Assembly (NCBI GenBank): GCA_947462335.1
Contig: OX381720.1
Location: forward strand, 3,727,501 to 3,791,500
DNA length: 64,000 nt
Direction of reading: 5' to 3'
DNA from: Harmothoe impar
Lineage: Eukaryota; Annelida; Polychaeta; Phyllodocida; Polynoidae
Shown here piece by piece: positions 33,001 to 44,604 of this stretch; within the stretch, counting starts at the first letter, position 1; each line of letters starts with the position of its first letter. The notes beneath the pieces were generated by a model. That model was not told where the DNA came from and searched no databases. It saw nothing but the letters and a program-made list of their open reading frames with translations. A program made the position numbers and the translations under genes.

Positions 33001-35127
33001 CATGCAGAAGAAAATACCATGACCAATTCTAGAGAAGACATCCAGACGAATAGCCTAAACGAAACCAATGAAGATATTGAGAGCAGAGGCCGACCCATGA
33101 AGGTCTACGAAGGAAAGGATATTCCAAACCAGCTTATAACTCACCAAGAAAGGGATGAGACTCTGGACCAAGTCCATGTAGAAAAGGATAGCCTAAACCA
33201 AACCACAGAGTCCGATGCAGACGAGGAGACTCAAAGCCGACCTTTGACGGCCGAAGAGGCTCATGCGATGGATTGTCTGGAAGCAGACATACAAAAGCTG
33301 GACCTGAACCAACCCATGAAGGCCCATGCAGAATCTGAAAGCCTAAACTATACGGATGAGGCCCATGCAGAAGAGGAAAGCCTAAACTATACGGATGAGG
33401 CCCATGCAGAAGAGGAAAGCCTAAACCAGCCAGATGAGGCAAATGCAATAAATGAGAGCCTAGACCAACTAGATAAGGCCCATGTAGAAAAGGAAGAGGA
33501 AACCCCAAGCCAACCCATGCCAGCCCACACAGAAGAGGAAACCCCAAACCAACCCATTTTGGCCCATGTGGAAATGGAAATCCCACATCAACCCATGCCA
33601 GCCAATGTGGAAATTGAAATTTCAAACCAACCCATGCCGGCCCACGCGGAAATCGAAAGCCTGAACCAACACATGCCGGCCCATGCAGAAGAGGTGACCC
33701 CAAAGCAACCCATCCTGGCCCATGCAGAAATTGAAATTTCAAACCAACAGGAAATGGAAAGCTTACATCAACCCATGCCAGCCCAGGTAGAATTGGAAAG
33801 TGTAAGCCAACACATGCTGGCCCACGCAGAAATTGAAATTTCAAACCAACAGGTGGAACTGGGAAGCCCACATCAACCCATGCCAGGCCACGCTGAAATT
33901 GAAATTTCAAACCAACCTATGCCGGCCCAGGTGGAAATTGAAATTTCAAACCAACAGGTGGAAATGGAAAGCTTGCATCAACCCATGCCAGCCCAAGAAG
34001 AATTGGAAAGCGTAAACCAACCCATGTTGGCCGAGGCAGAAATTGAACTTTCAAACCAACCCATGCCAGCCCACACAGAACAGGAGAGCCCAAACCAACC
34101 CATCCTGGCCCACTCGGAAATTGAAATTTCAAACCAACAGGTGGAACTGGAAAGCCCATATCAACCCATGCCAGGCCACGCTGAAATTGAAATTTCGAAC
34201 CAACCCATGCCGACCCAAGTGGAAATCGAAATTTCAAACCAACCCATTCCGGGCCAGGTGCAATTGGAAAGCCCAAGTCAACCCATGCCGGCCAATGTGG
34301 AAATTGAAATTTCAAACCAACAGGTGGAAATGGAAAGCTTACATCAACCCATGCCAGCCCAGGTAGAATTGGAAAGCGTAAACCAACCCATGCTAGCCGA
34401 GGCAGAAATTGAACTTTCAAACCAACCCATGCCAGCCCACACAGAACAGGAGAGCCCAAACCGACCCATCCTGGCCCACTCGGAAATTGAAATTTCAAAC
34501 CAACCCATGCCGGCTCATGCACAACAGGTGACCACAAACCAACCCATGCCAGTCCAGGTAGAACTAGAAAGCCCACATCAAGCCATGTCAGGCCACGCTG
34601 AAATTGAGATTTCAAACCAACCCTTGCCGACCCAAGTGGAAATCGAAATTTCAAACCATCCCTTACCAGCCCAGGTGGAAATTGAAATTTCAAACCAACA
34701 GGTGGAACTGGAAAGCTTACATCAACCCATCCCGGCCGAGGTGGAACAGGAAATCCCAAACCAACCCATACTAGCCCACGAAGAACAGGTGACCCTAAAC
34801 CTGCCCACACAGGCTGAGGAAGAAGAGCATCCCTGTCCAGACAATAGCACCCACAGATGTTGGCACTGTGGCTCAGGGTTCCCAGATCAACCTGAGCTCT
34901 TCAAACATATAACAACTCATATATGTTTTATCTGTCATGACATTTTCTGCCAGTTGGAGTATCTACATGAACATTTGAAAATACATGCTGAAGCAAGCTC
35001 CACCAAGTGCGTGAAATGCAGCGCTAGCTTCACCGACAAAGAGGAACTTCTGGAGCACTTTAAGACCCACATTACCAAGAAACCAGAGTATGATGTTGTG
35101 TTTGTAACGCCTGAAGGGCAAAACTGA
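30055..35127 (+). CDS. Large C2H2 zinc-finger protein (1690 aa) with repeat-expanded linkers
   Basis: Probable nuclear DNA-binding protein. Sixteen C2H2 fingers lie in the first ~970 residues (first one HQCTQCDKAFIVKSVLDQHM) and three more near the C-terminus (HRCWHCGSGF, HICFICHDIF, TKCVKCSASF). Canonical TGEKP linkers are rare. The spacers are repeat expansions instead: (K)KTTQTAEKPP around residues 310-380, TLKAERKSKV around 615-740, and a ~600-residue acidic/Pro/Gln stretch of 13-15-residue units such as MPAHAEIEISNQP from ~970 to ~1580. The frame is a single exon. An acceptor (TTCTGTATTATCAG) lies at 29990-30003, 51 bases upstream of the ATG, so a 5' UTR exon is expected upstream. The family is not resolved to an orthologue; it looks lineage-specific. 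Confidence 0.92.
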   Translation: MGTPTQETPSKMKTRPGGRPHQCTQCDKAFIVKSVLDQHMRTHKEETPDIPPISHKKFRRSINSGEGPAKPMVNRTEEKPSEKTPEPQGRSHKCDQCDKAFTLRSTLNRHMKIHKGKKLVIHTKEKPSKVTTQPGRKSHRCAQCKRVFTVKSVLDRHMMTHKKKPIKGPVGGKRPTGSKNVAKSAPSKGQSSAQSVKEKKKKVIALKAERKKKLMALKPEKKKKLITHSVKRPYKCTRCDKTFIMKSVLDRHMITHKKEKLLKKHSVGSKKSGSSTDGKPHKCSQCKKTFTLKSSLVRHMKNHPAKKSPKKATKTPEKSPKKTTQTVQKAPKKTTQTAEKPPKKTTQTAEKPPKKTTQTAEKTPKKTTQTEEKPPQTVENPPRMIPHMEEKLHKCSECDRVFIHPVGLANHMLVHTGKKVHTCSQCDKSFSGIETFRWHMLTHPKVIKCCYCSKVFTLKSSLDKHMVTHMEKERFKPVKIEREEEKPDIDSVDANPIETVANDIGTVEKSSETMAGLQGRPHKCTQCEKAFMLRSALHRHIKTHKAKTLINSQKEKPLKIKTRPEAQRHPCALCDKVFSVKSVLNQHMRTHKAAKPAKRPIGIKAATAPASSKRHLSTHTLKAERNKKAVTLKAEKIKKAIALKAERKTKGVTLNTEKNKKVMTLKAERKSKVTTLRAEKKSKVMTLKAEKKSKVMTLKAERKAKVTTLKAERKSKVTTPKAERKSKPVTLKVETSTERPFMCKECGDTFTAEPSLTRHMITHSGAKPFKCPSCPKRFRRKEDRKRHIFQAHTGERPHQCTHCDRAFYLGKELNKHILWVHFGKSRPQHMKMTEPKKKCSHCDREFLHQSRLTNHMLTHTGVKPVIKPFKIKIQSGGKRQPQTCLICKEAFIRMDLHMKSHKGETPLKREKPVRAEKPHKGMKPQKGEKPHKCSICSKEFCRLPNLERHMRNHTGEDIQGDSLTSPIEAHAEEDSLNQAMMAHAEENTMTNSREDIQTNSLNETNEDIESRGRPMKVYEGKDIPNQLITHQERDETLDQVHVEKDSLNQTTESDADEETQSRPLTAEEAHAMDCLEADIQKLDLNQPMKAHAESESLNYTDEAHAEEESLNYTDEAHAEEESLNQPDEANAINESLDQLDKAHVEKEEETPSQPMPAHTEEETPNQPILAHVEMEIPHQPMPANVEIEISNQPMPAHAEIESLNQHMPAHAEEVTPKQPILAHAEIEISNQQEMESLHQPMPAQVELESVSQHMLAHAEIEISNQQVELGSPHQPMPGHAEIEISNQPMPAQVEIEISNQQVEMESLHQPMPAQEELESVNQPMLAEAEIELSNQPMPAHTEQESPNQPILAHSEIEISNQQVELESPYQPMPGHAEIEISNQPMPTQVEIEISNQPIPGQVQLESPSQPMPANVEIEISNQQVEMESLHQPMPAQVELESVNQPMLAEAEIELSNQPMPAHTEQESPNRPILAHSEIEISNQPMPAHAQQVTTNQPMPVQVELESPHQAMSGHAEIEISNQPLPTQVEIEISNHPLPAQVEIEISNQQVELESLHQPIPAEVEQEIPNQPILAHEEQVTLNLPTQAEEEEHPCPDNSTHRCWHCGSGFPDQPELFKHITTHICFICHDIFCQLEYLHEHLKIHAEASSTKCVKCSASFTDKEELLEHFKTHITKKPEYDVVFVTPEGQN
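33300..34800 (+). repeat. Coding minisatellite in the zinc-finger gene
   Basis: Degenerate tandem units of about 39-45 bases (core GAAATTGAAATTTCAAACCA, alternating with CAACCCATGCCAGCCCA). Unit length stays a multiple of three, so the host frame is preserved. It encodes the acidic/Gln/Pro linker. Confidence 0.9.
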
Positions 35128-38100
35128 TAGGAATGTCAAAGTAGGGTCTTTGCGTTGAAGCCCATGATGACCTAAACTGAAATTCAGCTGTAAATTCTTG
35201 CATATAAGCCTCCCCTAACTTTAACAAATGCTACAAGCCGCACAGGGGGTTGCTGATTGTTGATTTAGTACTGTAGTATAGTGATAAAAAGTCTTGTATT
35301 AGCCGCAGCCTATATATATATACGCATGTTTGGTATCAAACCATGGCTTGTTCGCGGGAATTTATGATATGTTACTTTCTAAAACCACCATTTAAAACCA
35401 TGAATTACATGAATATGGACAGTACCAGGAATGAGGTGTTACTATTTTCTATTGGCCCAAAAAATATTGACTTTTTCTAGCTGTTTATCAACCCCACCTT
35501 TTATATGGGCCATTTTGTTTAAAAACATTAATTGTTGACTATCTTCACAGAGGAATTGTTTGAGGTCATCCCATGTTTTAATCTATTCGTATATATTATA
35601 GATCATGGTTCCCAAATATATCAGTAAAATCGGAAAACACAGTGTAATAGTGAATATAGCTCAATTTCCTTAAAGTTACCTACATATGGATTTTCTAGAT
35701 GTCAAAAGGTAGATATAAAAAGCCACTAGAAAGGACACACGTTTCACAAATATTCAGAATGTGAAGAGGTGTTTGATGTTATTTTAACTGCATGATGGCG
35801 CAAATTGAATTAGCCTTTTAATTAGTTTTACTGTAAAAGCATTTTTTCATTCACATTGTTATTTCTCAATGTACTTGTACAATGTACTTGTACAATGTAC
35901 TTGTACAATGTACTTAACCATACCGTCAGGTTACCGTCAGGCAGGCCGAAGTTATCGTCTGAGATTTTTGGTGTACATCATTTTTCTTTACGCATATATG
36001 CAAATGTCTTGTTCAGCACTACCGTAAAACCTAGCGTATAACCCGCACCTAGACGTTATAAAAATGGTATAACCCGCACCTGGGGTTTGATTATAGGTAC
36101 TTTAATACGGTAGTATAGTTCTAAGTCCAGGCAAGCCCTATACCCGCATAGGGGTTCTGATTCTCGTATTATTTTTATAACCAGCGCAAGGTTTTTACGG
36201 TAATTAATATTACACACCTTAGTTAAATCGTAGCTAGAGCCTGACCTTGGAAAAACGAGGAGTATTTTATGATCCAAAGAACTGTACTAGTTTCTTACAC
36301 CTACAGATTTAGACAATCGCATTCTCGCTCATGTATAAGCCTGTGTCTCACGAACCTGTAAAGACTTGTTTACAAGCCACACTTAGACCTTGAGAACATT
36401 GTATAAGCCAGAAAAATTCTAAGGTAATATTGTATCATACTTTTATTTACCCATGCATGAGCTGCCCTCAATATTGGCATGGTTAGATCAAATTATCAAA
36501 TTAAAGCTGGCACTTTCAGACAAGGTTTTACGGTCCTTATGCGTCAGTTGGTTGTGAGAACTAAAGAAACAGCCTGTGTATATATTGTGTACAAAACAAT
36601 CAGTAGTGGTATATGTCAGATATAGTACGACCACTGCCCCTGTAAGCATTGTATTGGCCTCAGGCAGGGTCTACTCTTGATCAGCCATGACTAAGTCGAA
36701 TACAGAGATGCCACCTTTCAAATTTTGCAGGAATTCCAATCTTATATTGCGGGGATTATTACTACAGAAAATTAACCAAGAATCCTAGGAATTCCTACTT
36801 TTCAGCGACAAGGAAGTGCCATCTCTGCCAATATAATGCATACAGCGCTGTGCTTGTACTAGATCTACTACATGGTGGATGTTGCTCTGTCATGGTTACT
36901 ATTTTAAATCTGAAGGACGCATTTTGCTAAAACGCAATGGTTGTCGTCATGATGCACTAGTGCAGTCCCAGTGAGAAACTCGCTGGTGCTGCATTGGTGC
37001 ATCATGCCCAAGCTCCATTGGAAGGGTATCAACCCTGTATGGTCGGCATGATGCTTGAATGCAGCGAGTAACTTGCCAGTGCTGCATTCAAGCTGCCGAG
37101 GTTACCGAGATGAGACACATTCTGCATGATGCACCAGTGCAGCACCGGCGCTGGGAATTATAACCATGATGCACTACTAACAATTAATGCATCATGCCGA
37201 GCCTTCAGGAGTGTATCACGACCAGATAGGGTCAGCATGATGTAAGAATACAGCCCTCATGAGTTTCTCGCCAGGGCTGCATTCAGGTATCATGCCGACA
37301 AAGAGCATGCATTAACCTTTGAAGCCATGAAGGACAGCACAATATCTTAATGTATCATGCCCTTGGTCGTCATGATACGTGAGTGCAGCCCTGGTGAGTA
37401 ACTCCTGATGTGTAGACACTCACAAAATGACAGCATAATTCATCAGTGCAGCACCGGCGAGTTACTCGCCGGGGCCAAAGCCCATGAACAGAGACAAGCA
37501 CTTCATCTGGTTTATTCCGTCATTGCTACATATGACGTGCATAGGATGAAAACTTAAAAGAAAATATACTTTTATAGAGAAACTGAGAAGAAAGCTTGGG
37601 CAATGACGAGTCTGATTTATTTTATACCTTTGCAAAGTGCTCTATTGTAGCTTGTGTGTTATTACCAACTCATGCGTCATAATTAGTCATGTATAAACTG
37701 GCCTAATAAAAAACCTTGTTTAAAAAGCTCAGATACCATGACACATGACTCCAGGCGTTGTTTGATGATAGTCTTAAACAAATAATGTTGTCACCCCCAG
37801 GCCCGCACATACTATCTTAATTAACAGTACCGTATTCTACCCGATTTATCGTAATCCTAATTCTAGTATCAAAAAGTTATGTGAGTACCGGTACCGTAAA
37901 TATGGAGGGAACACCGTACATATGGAAGGAGTCCCGTAAAAGTGGAGGGAGTTCCGTAAATATGGAGAGAGTAACGTAAATGCTCATGTATAAACTGCAC
38001 TGTGATATGATTATTGGGACGTATAGATCTATAAGGAAAACATGACAATGCAGTATTTGAGCTGAGTTTGAGTTTGGGAATTTTTATTGCAACGACATTC

Positions 38101-38494
38101 CCTGTAAGGGAGTATTTGCAGTGTACATTATTTTCTGCAATTTGCTAGGAAATATAAGCTATATATAATGTGCCCAATGGCATGTCCCATATCAAAATGC
38201 TTATCCTTTATTGGTTTCAAATTTAAGAGGCAAAGGTGACTACTTTTTTGTTGTCCAGGAGCGTCCGAGATGGGTGCCTTTACCCTAGACTTATACATGA
38301 TAAATGGCATCTTTAAGTTTAATGTCCCATGGCTTCTAAATTTTCCAATTTTTCGAGGTGGTACCCCCGCCCCTTTAATGCGAAAACAAACAGGACACGT
38401 TTTCTACACACGGACGGTAGTTGCTATGGTGATGGCCGCGTAGAGCTTAAAAAATGCCCTTTGGGGCGGCGACTACGCGCGGACGTTTACACTT
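35128..38494. other. Intergenic stretch filled with palindromic repeats
   Basis: 35195-35330 has TAAATTCTTGCATATAAGCC repeats. 35868-35915 is a short (AATGTACTTGTAC)n run. 36018-36203 is palindromic with TACCGTAAAACC ends. 36890-37480 is a composite of the GCAGC/CATGATGCA family (CATGATGCACCAGTGCAGC, GTTACTCGCCGG). 37880-37980 has (CCGTAAATATGGAGGGAGT)n-like units. No gene is seen. Confidence 0.6.
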
Positions 38495-38497
38495 TTA

Positions 38498-38756
38498 GGG
38501 AGTGCTCATTTTTTTAATCAGCAGGGGTGGTGAATTCTTTTTTTTTGTTGGGGGGGGGGGGGGGAATTAGACCCCTCAGGGGTGATCAAAAAAATCCCAT
38601 GTGTTTTGAGCGAAAAAGCCAGCGCGTTAGTACTATGTGACAAAGGGGCGCGAAAGTTCTCGGTTTTCAAGCCGCTGGGGTGGGGAGAATTTCCAACCCT
38701 CCCGGGCTTCCACAAAAATCCACCCCCCCCCCCCCCCCCCAATAATGACCACTCCC
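38498..38756. mobile_element. G-run foldback MITE (GGGAGTGATCATTTTT ends), copy 1
   Basis: GGGAGTGCTCATTTTTTTAA on the left pairs with AATAATGACCACTCCC on the right, each followed inward by a run of more than ten G or C. Most degenerate of three copies. Confidence 0.65.
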
Positions 38757-38905
38757 CAAGAAGGGATCATTGGTAACGAGATTCTGTACGAGGTGTGGTT
38801 TAAATCCTCTTATGTCATGAACAGTAGGCCTATTATAGCGTACACCTACAATCCTTTACAATCTATGTGACCCCACCCCAGTATTTAAGATACAATACCA
38901 GCTAA

Positions 38906-39224
38906 GGGAGTGATCATTTTTTATCAACAGGGGGGGGGGGGGTTGGTTTGGGGGGGGGGCAAAAAAATTTGGACCCCTTGACCGGGGGGGGTGTAAAAAA
39001 TTTGGACCCCTCTTGGGGGGGGGGTCAAAAAAAATTAACCTGTTTTGAGCCAAAAAGCCCGCGCGTTACTATGCTTCAAAAGGCCCGCGCGCGCGCCGAT
39101 TTCCGACCCGTAGGGGGGCGGGGTAAAAAATTTCGACCCGTTGACCGGGGGGGGTGAAAAAAATTTCGCGCGCTCCGCGCGGAAAACCACCCCCCCCCCC
39201 TGTTGTTAAAAAATGATCACTCCC
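38906..39224. mobile_element. G-run foldback MITE, copy 2
   Basis: GGGAGTGATCATTTTTTATC is mirrored by AAAAAATGATCACTCCC; TAA flanks both ends (38903-38905, 39225-39227). The interior repeats AAAAAATTTGGACCCCTTGA and G-runs. No ORF. Confidence 0.85.
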
Positions 39225-39227
39225 TAA

Positions 39228-40160
39228 TTTCAGGTGATTTTCTAATTTTAGGATGATTACATGCTATGTATAATTGAATACCCATGTGGAAACTTTAGAA
39301 GCTCTTAATCATCATTTAGCATAATAAAAATACAAAATGTTGTCACAATGAATAGCTGTCCGCCGACACAAATGAGAATCAGCAAGGGGTGCATTATGAA
39401 CAGTCAAAACACATATGCTCTCACAGTGAATGCATGGGTATACCAAAGAACCCCCAATAAGACAAATAAGTCAGTATTTCATTTAGATGTCATAGCAAAT
39501 GGCTTTTCTATGGTTAAAGGGCCTGTAAATTGATAAAGAAATGACTAATAGAGGTCTATATTGGCTTTATTTCATAACTTGATTTTGGGTCGATTGAGGT
39601 GGTAATGTATATTTATAATCGGCAACCTGGCTGAGCCTGGGGTAGGGTGGCCGGAAGATTTTTTCAATTGAATCAGTAACATATCTATCATATGTGTATA
39701 AAAAGCCCCAATATTCACATTTAATGCACTATCAGTGTTATGTTGATACAGTAACTAAGTAACTAGTTGTAGCTAAATACATATACCTCACCCCTCGAAC
39801 CTTTCTGACAGATCTGAGGACTGGTACGGTACATGGTACATACATAGGACCAAAGCCTCCCCCACAGCACCTTGCTGCCACCAATGTCTAAAGTATGCAC
39901 TAATTGCCATCCTTGAATCTAACCATGGCCCCTAGAGTCTCTTGGCCATCCGCCTGATGTGCAACCTGATGCGGAACCGGAAGCGCAACCCGTGACCTTG
40001 ACCTTTGTAAATACTTCTAATAGAGATTCGGGTGATGTTAGGGTAGGTAAAAGGGTTCGCCAACCATAACTGAATTTTTTTTTTTGTAGTTATGATAGAT
40101 TAGGGTGAGGTTTGGGTAGGTAAAAGGGTTCGCCAATCGAAACCGGAAGCGGAACCGGAA
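39228..40160. other. Intergenic stretch with a duplicated TGACCTTGACCTTTG block
   Basis: Two related segments (39960-40060 and 40080-40190) share GGGTAGGTAAAAGGGTTCGC and GACCTTGACCTTTGTAAATA. No coding sequence is seen. Confidence 0.5.
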
Positions 40161-43100
40161 GTGAAACCGGCGACCTTGACCTTTGTAAATACGTCAGGGT
40201 GCTGGCCAAGAACGTCAACCGGCCATTGGCAGAGGGGCCCTCTAGTGGTGGTAGGTGCTATTTATATACCACCAGAGGGATCTACTTACAGAGCAGAAAA
40301 TGATAACTACTTTGAAATAATATCTGAACAAATTGGTGCACTTGAACATCAAGATGTAGATCTTATATTGTGTGGCGATCTCAACGCACGCACCTCATCA
40401 GTGAATGAGCTTAGTTCAAACTCAATAAAACTAGTCACAGGTACCTTGCCAACTGATAGAAAGTCTATTGATAAAACTGTAAATAATAATGGTAAAGAGC
40501 TTATCCAATTATGTAAGGATATGGATATGGTGATACTAAATGGTAGAATGGCGGAGGTTAACAACACAGGTGGTTTTACATGCTATACTGCTAATGGTCA
40601 GAGTGTGGTTGACTATGTATTATGTAAGGCAAGCTCTCTAGGTATATGTGACAAGATGGAAATATCACATCTGTTGCCTGACTCTGACCACACTCCGTTA
40701 ACCTTTAGTGTAAAAGGTGCTATAATAAATCCCGAAACTAGTCAAGTAGCAGGTGAGCCATACATGGCATATAAATGGAATGGTACGAAAAAAGAATTAT
40801 ATAAAGCAAATCTCAGCGGTGAAGAATGTAATCAACTAAAGGAACACATGGTGACCCTAGCAACTGACCCGGGCAATAACATTGATGAGATAGTCCACAC
40901 ATACTACGAGTATCTAGATACCGCAATCCCTGTCGCTAAGTGTTCAAAGTCTAAATCAACTAAATTCCCGCAAAACACATGGTACAATGATGAATGCAAG
41001 CTTGCAAAGAGAAAGGTACATGATTATAGCAGACGGTATGACCTAATCTTGGAATTACATAAAGATATATACAATGCACTTAAAAAAGACTACATGCGAA
41101 TTGTTCAGAAATCAAAGAGAGCTGCAAAAAGGAAGAAGGGTCTAGAGCTTGAAAAAATGCTAGAGGTAAAAAACAATACTAGTTTCTGGAAGTCCTGGAA
41201 GAAAATGCAAGGCAAAACAAGCCAGTGTGACATCAAAATTGATGAATTTGTTGATTATTTTAGAAAACAGCAAACTCCCCCTGACGTAGAATATTTTGAT
41301 TGTAATGGCATGAATGAAATAGAAACATATATAGAAAATTTCACATATGGCTATGGTCCTGATAATATGGATAAATCAATACAATCACTATTAGATTCTC
41401 CTGTCAGCATGGAGGAGATAGAAGATGCGCTCAGTGCTTTAAAATCTAAAAAAGCAACTGGAACAGATGGAATACCAGCTGAATTTCTAAAATATGGTGG
41501 CATGGTTTTTGCCGAGGTAGTCTATGTTGTATTTAATTGCGTATGGGAAGCAGTTGAATTCCCAGAAAAATGGGCAGAAGGAATAATTAGCCCCCTACAT
41601 AAGAAAGGTGATACAGGGAACCCTGATAATTACAGGAAAATAACTATTATGAACAGTACTTGTAAACTCTTTGAAGTTATTATCAACAACAGACTAAAGT
41701 TTAATAATGATATGCTGAATCAAGACGACCCACTCCAGAATGGTTTTGTTGAAAGGGGTAGGACATTGGATAATGTGTTTATTCTGTATACCGCTGTGAA
41801 AATGGTTCAGGCTGAGGGAAAACCTCTATATTGTTGTTTCATTGACTTCACAAAGGCCTTTGACTATATTAATAGAAAAGCTTTATTTTACAAACTGATA
41901 TGTAACCAGGTGAAAGGAAAAGCACTGCAAGTCCTTATGAATTTGTATGAGAAGTCACACTCAAAAGTTCGTGTCAAGTCTGAGTTAAGTGAAAACATAG
42001 ATAGTCTATATGGTGTTCTACAAGGAGGAGTCCTCAGCCCTAAACTGTTTAATACTTTTCTCTCAGATATTGCTGAGCATCTTGATCTAGACTGTGGAAT
42101 AGACATATGTGGGATGAATGTTGCTTACCTACTGTATGCAGATGACTTAGTTTTAATGTCTCCCTCACCTGACAGACTGCAGAGGCAACTCGACAAACTA
42201 TTTCAATATTGTAGGAAATGGCATCTGATGGTAAATATGACCAAGTCAAATATTATGATATTTAACGATAAGAGAAAGAAGAACACATGTAACTTTAAGT
42301 ATGGAGATGCAACAGTAGAAAAGGTAGAATCATATAAATACTTAGGTTTTATACTAAACACTAGTCATAAGGATATTTTCTTCGATACCTATGACCAGCT
42401 ATGGGATAAGGGCAGAAAGGCAGCCTATGAAGCTAATTCATGCTGCTATCAACACATAGGAAAACCTGATCCGAGAATGTCCCTTAAAGTATTTGATAGT
42501 CAGATTAGGCCCTGTCTAGATTATGGTTGTGAGATATGGGGCATGAACAAGGGTAACAAGGTCCAAAAGCTTGAAACTATACAACTAAAATACCTAAAGT
42601 CTATGCTAGGTGTTAGAAAGCAGACCACAACAGCTGCAGTATACGCTGATACAGGGAGAGTACCTCTCAAAGTACAATGGGAAATTCAGGCCCTACGGTA
42701 CTGGGAGCGGGTTATTAACCTTCAAGAGTCACACATCCTGCATAAATGCTACATGAAACTAAGTGCTCTTGAAACCGCTGGCCAGGTTAATTGGTGTAGA
42801 AACATTAAGTGTTTACTGACCTCATTAGGTATAAGATATGCTCAACTCTGGAACATGCAGGCAACAGGTGATGACCTTAAAGCTATAAATGGAGTAACGG
42901 AAGTAATAAATTGTAAATATAGAGAGCAAGTAATGAATGAGATATTGTTAGCCGGGGAAGGCAAAAAACTTAGAACATATAAGATATTCAAATCAGAATT
43001 TAGGCTTGAACACTATCTGTTTTGTATCCCTAATCAAAACCATAGGATTGCACTCTCACGGTATAGACTCAGCTCACATAACCTAGGTATTGAGACAGGA

Positions 43101-43992
43101 AGGCACTGTAGGCCTCCTAAGCCTGTTTGTGACAGGATTTGTGGACAGTCGAGGTAAAAGGGTCCTCCAAGGTAAAAACTTAATAATAAAATTGATGTCA
43201 TTAGCTTTCCAGTGATATCTTTTATAAGCAGGTACCACTTCTAGTTTTTAAGTACTGACTCTCTGAATATGTGTGATCACTGTCCAATCTTAAATGCCAA
43301 TAAGCTCTATCTTCCTTTGTTTTAGAGATATTCCTATCTAATTAGCATAATTATGCTAATTATCAAATATCCAAACTTTTTCAAACAATTGGCCACAGCT
43401 TTTGATCCAAAAATGGTATTTACATTCTGTTTTCAGCATAGAAATCGTTTTGGGACCTTCTTTCATTCAAATTGTTAAAATTTTCGATTTAGAATGAAAA
43501 TCATGTTTCCATGGCAACCAACATGTGCAAAAATACCAATTTAGGCCCAAAAACGTTCTTTTCCATTCCAAATATGGAATGTTTTCACCAAAGATGGAAT
43601 CTTCTAATGTGGCCTATCATATTCTACATAAAAAAGTGGTATAGATAAGTTTTTGCTATATCTTTGTCCTTTTTGACTATATGGAGCCCCCTGGTGGCCA
43701 AAGTTGGTACTAAAAATCCCCCGCGGAGGTCCCTTTTCCCTTGTTGATCCACATTTGTTTATATTGTTCTAGTGGTGCTATAGATGATGAGATACATCTC
43801 CTGACAACATGTGACTTTCATAGTGTATCAAGAGAACATTTTATGACAATTATAAGTGTTACGATACAAAACTACCAAGAAATGTCAAACCTAGATAAAT
43901 TTATCTCAGTTATGAAAACTAGTGATACTGTTGCTATAAAGGCACTTGCCAAGTTTGTATGCACTGCATTTACGCAAAGACAGCAGGTTTAA
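40161..43992 (+). pseudogene. LINE endonuclease/reverse-transcriptase ORF, truncated and interrupted
   Basis: The main open part runs 40161-43157 (998 codons) and has no proper start because the 5' end of the element is lost. Endonuclease motifs: VVVGAIYIPPEGSTY, LILCGDLNARTS, SDHTPLTFSV. Reverse transcriptase: KKATGTDGIPAEFLKYGG, FIDFTKAFDYINR, LQGGVLSPKLFN and the catalytic YADD at about residues 659-662. The C-terminal region has KLRTYKIFKSEF and YRLSSHNLGIETGRH. The frame stops inside the inserted MITE. Beyond it, at 43757-43992, the same protein resumes with a Cys motif (LYCSSGAIDDEIHLLTTCDF). The ORF is otherwise free of stops, so this copy is young, but it could not support retrotransposition. 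Confidence 0.88.
43141..43752. mobile_element. 612-bp MITE nested in the LINE
   Basis: Imperfect inverted ends: GTGGACAG..AGGTAAAAGGGTCC at the left, GGTCCCTTTTCCC..TGATCCAC at the right. ATTT is present on both sides (43137-43140 and 43753-43756), and joining outside these marks keeps the LINE protein in frame, which defines the insertion exactly. No transposase ORF. Confidence 0.85.
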
Positions 43993-44604
43993 TTGAAAGT
44001 AAAAATGTACTTGTATACTATTTTATGTAACTGCAAAGAGGAAAGACTCTCAAAACCCACATGTGGGTATGTATGCCATGTCTGTATATTCTAGTATGTG
44101 TGACTATGAATGTGAGTATATATGTGTGTGACTCTGTGAGTGGGTGTTTTGTATACTTCATAACTGTATATTGCCTTAAATATTGTGTTAAAACTAGTAG
44201 ATAGATGTAGATATGTAGTACTTAGCTGTAGAGTAGAAACATATACTGAATGTATGACACATAGGTCAGTAATGACCTCCTTTTTGTTGTCAATAAAAGA
44301 TTATTATTATTATTATTATAAGATGAAGTTAATACTTGAGATTGGGGTCCCAGACCCCCATATGACCCCCAGGAGATGCCCTGACGCTGGCTGGCGCTAG
44401 GGCCTATCATTTCCATTAAAAATGTATCATGTTAAGTTAATTAAGATGTTTATGTGGTAACTTGCCAAAAATTGCGAATTCAGAATTTCTATACAAATCT
44501 TTAGTTACAAAAATGTAATTTTAAGTGCTCTTTCTACCATACAAATAATTTTGCCTACACAATGTAAAGGACACGGGTGTGTACCTGCATTCAATACCAT
44601 TATA

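Larger units (their letters stand above)
40161..44320 (+). mobile_element. 5'-truncated LINE-type non-LTR retrotransposon, split by a MITE
   Basis: Contains the C-terminal part of an APE-type endonuclease, a reverse transcriptase and the family's C-terminal Cys motif, and ends in AATAAAAGATTATTATTATT, an (ATT)n tail typical of several LINE clades. The 5' end is missing (start of the endonuclease absent), as expected of incomplete target-primed reverse transcription. A 612-bp MITE at 43141-43752 splits the C-terminal motif. Confidence 0.9.

Noticed and set aside
31458..34810. Several minus-strand frames of 230-324 codons within the zinc-finger gene
   Set aside because: They are antisense shadows of the repetitive coding sequence (VFLGGFSAVW, GLAWVGLKFQF repeats).
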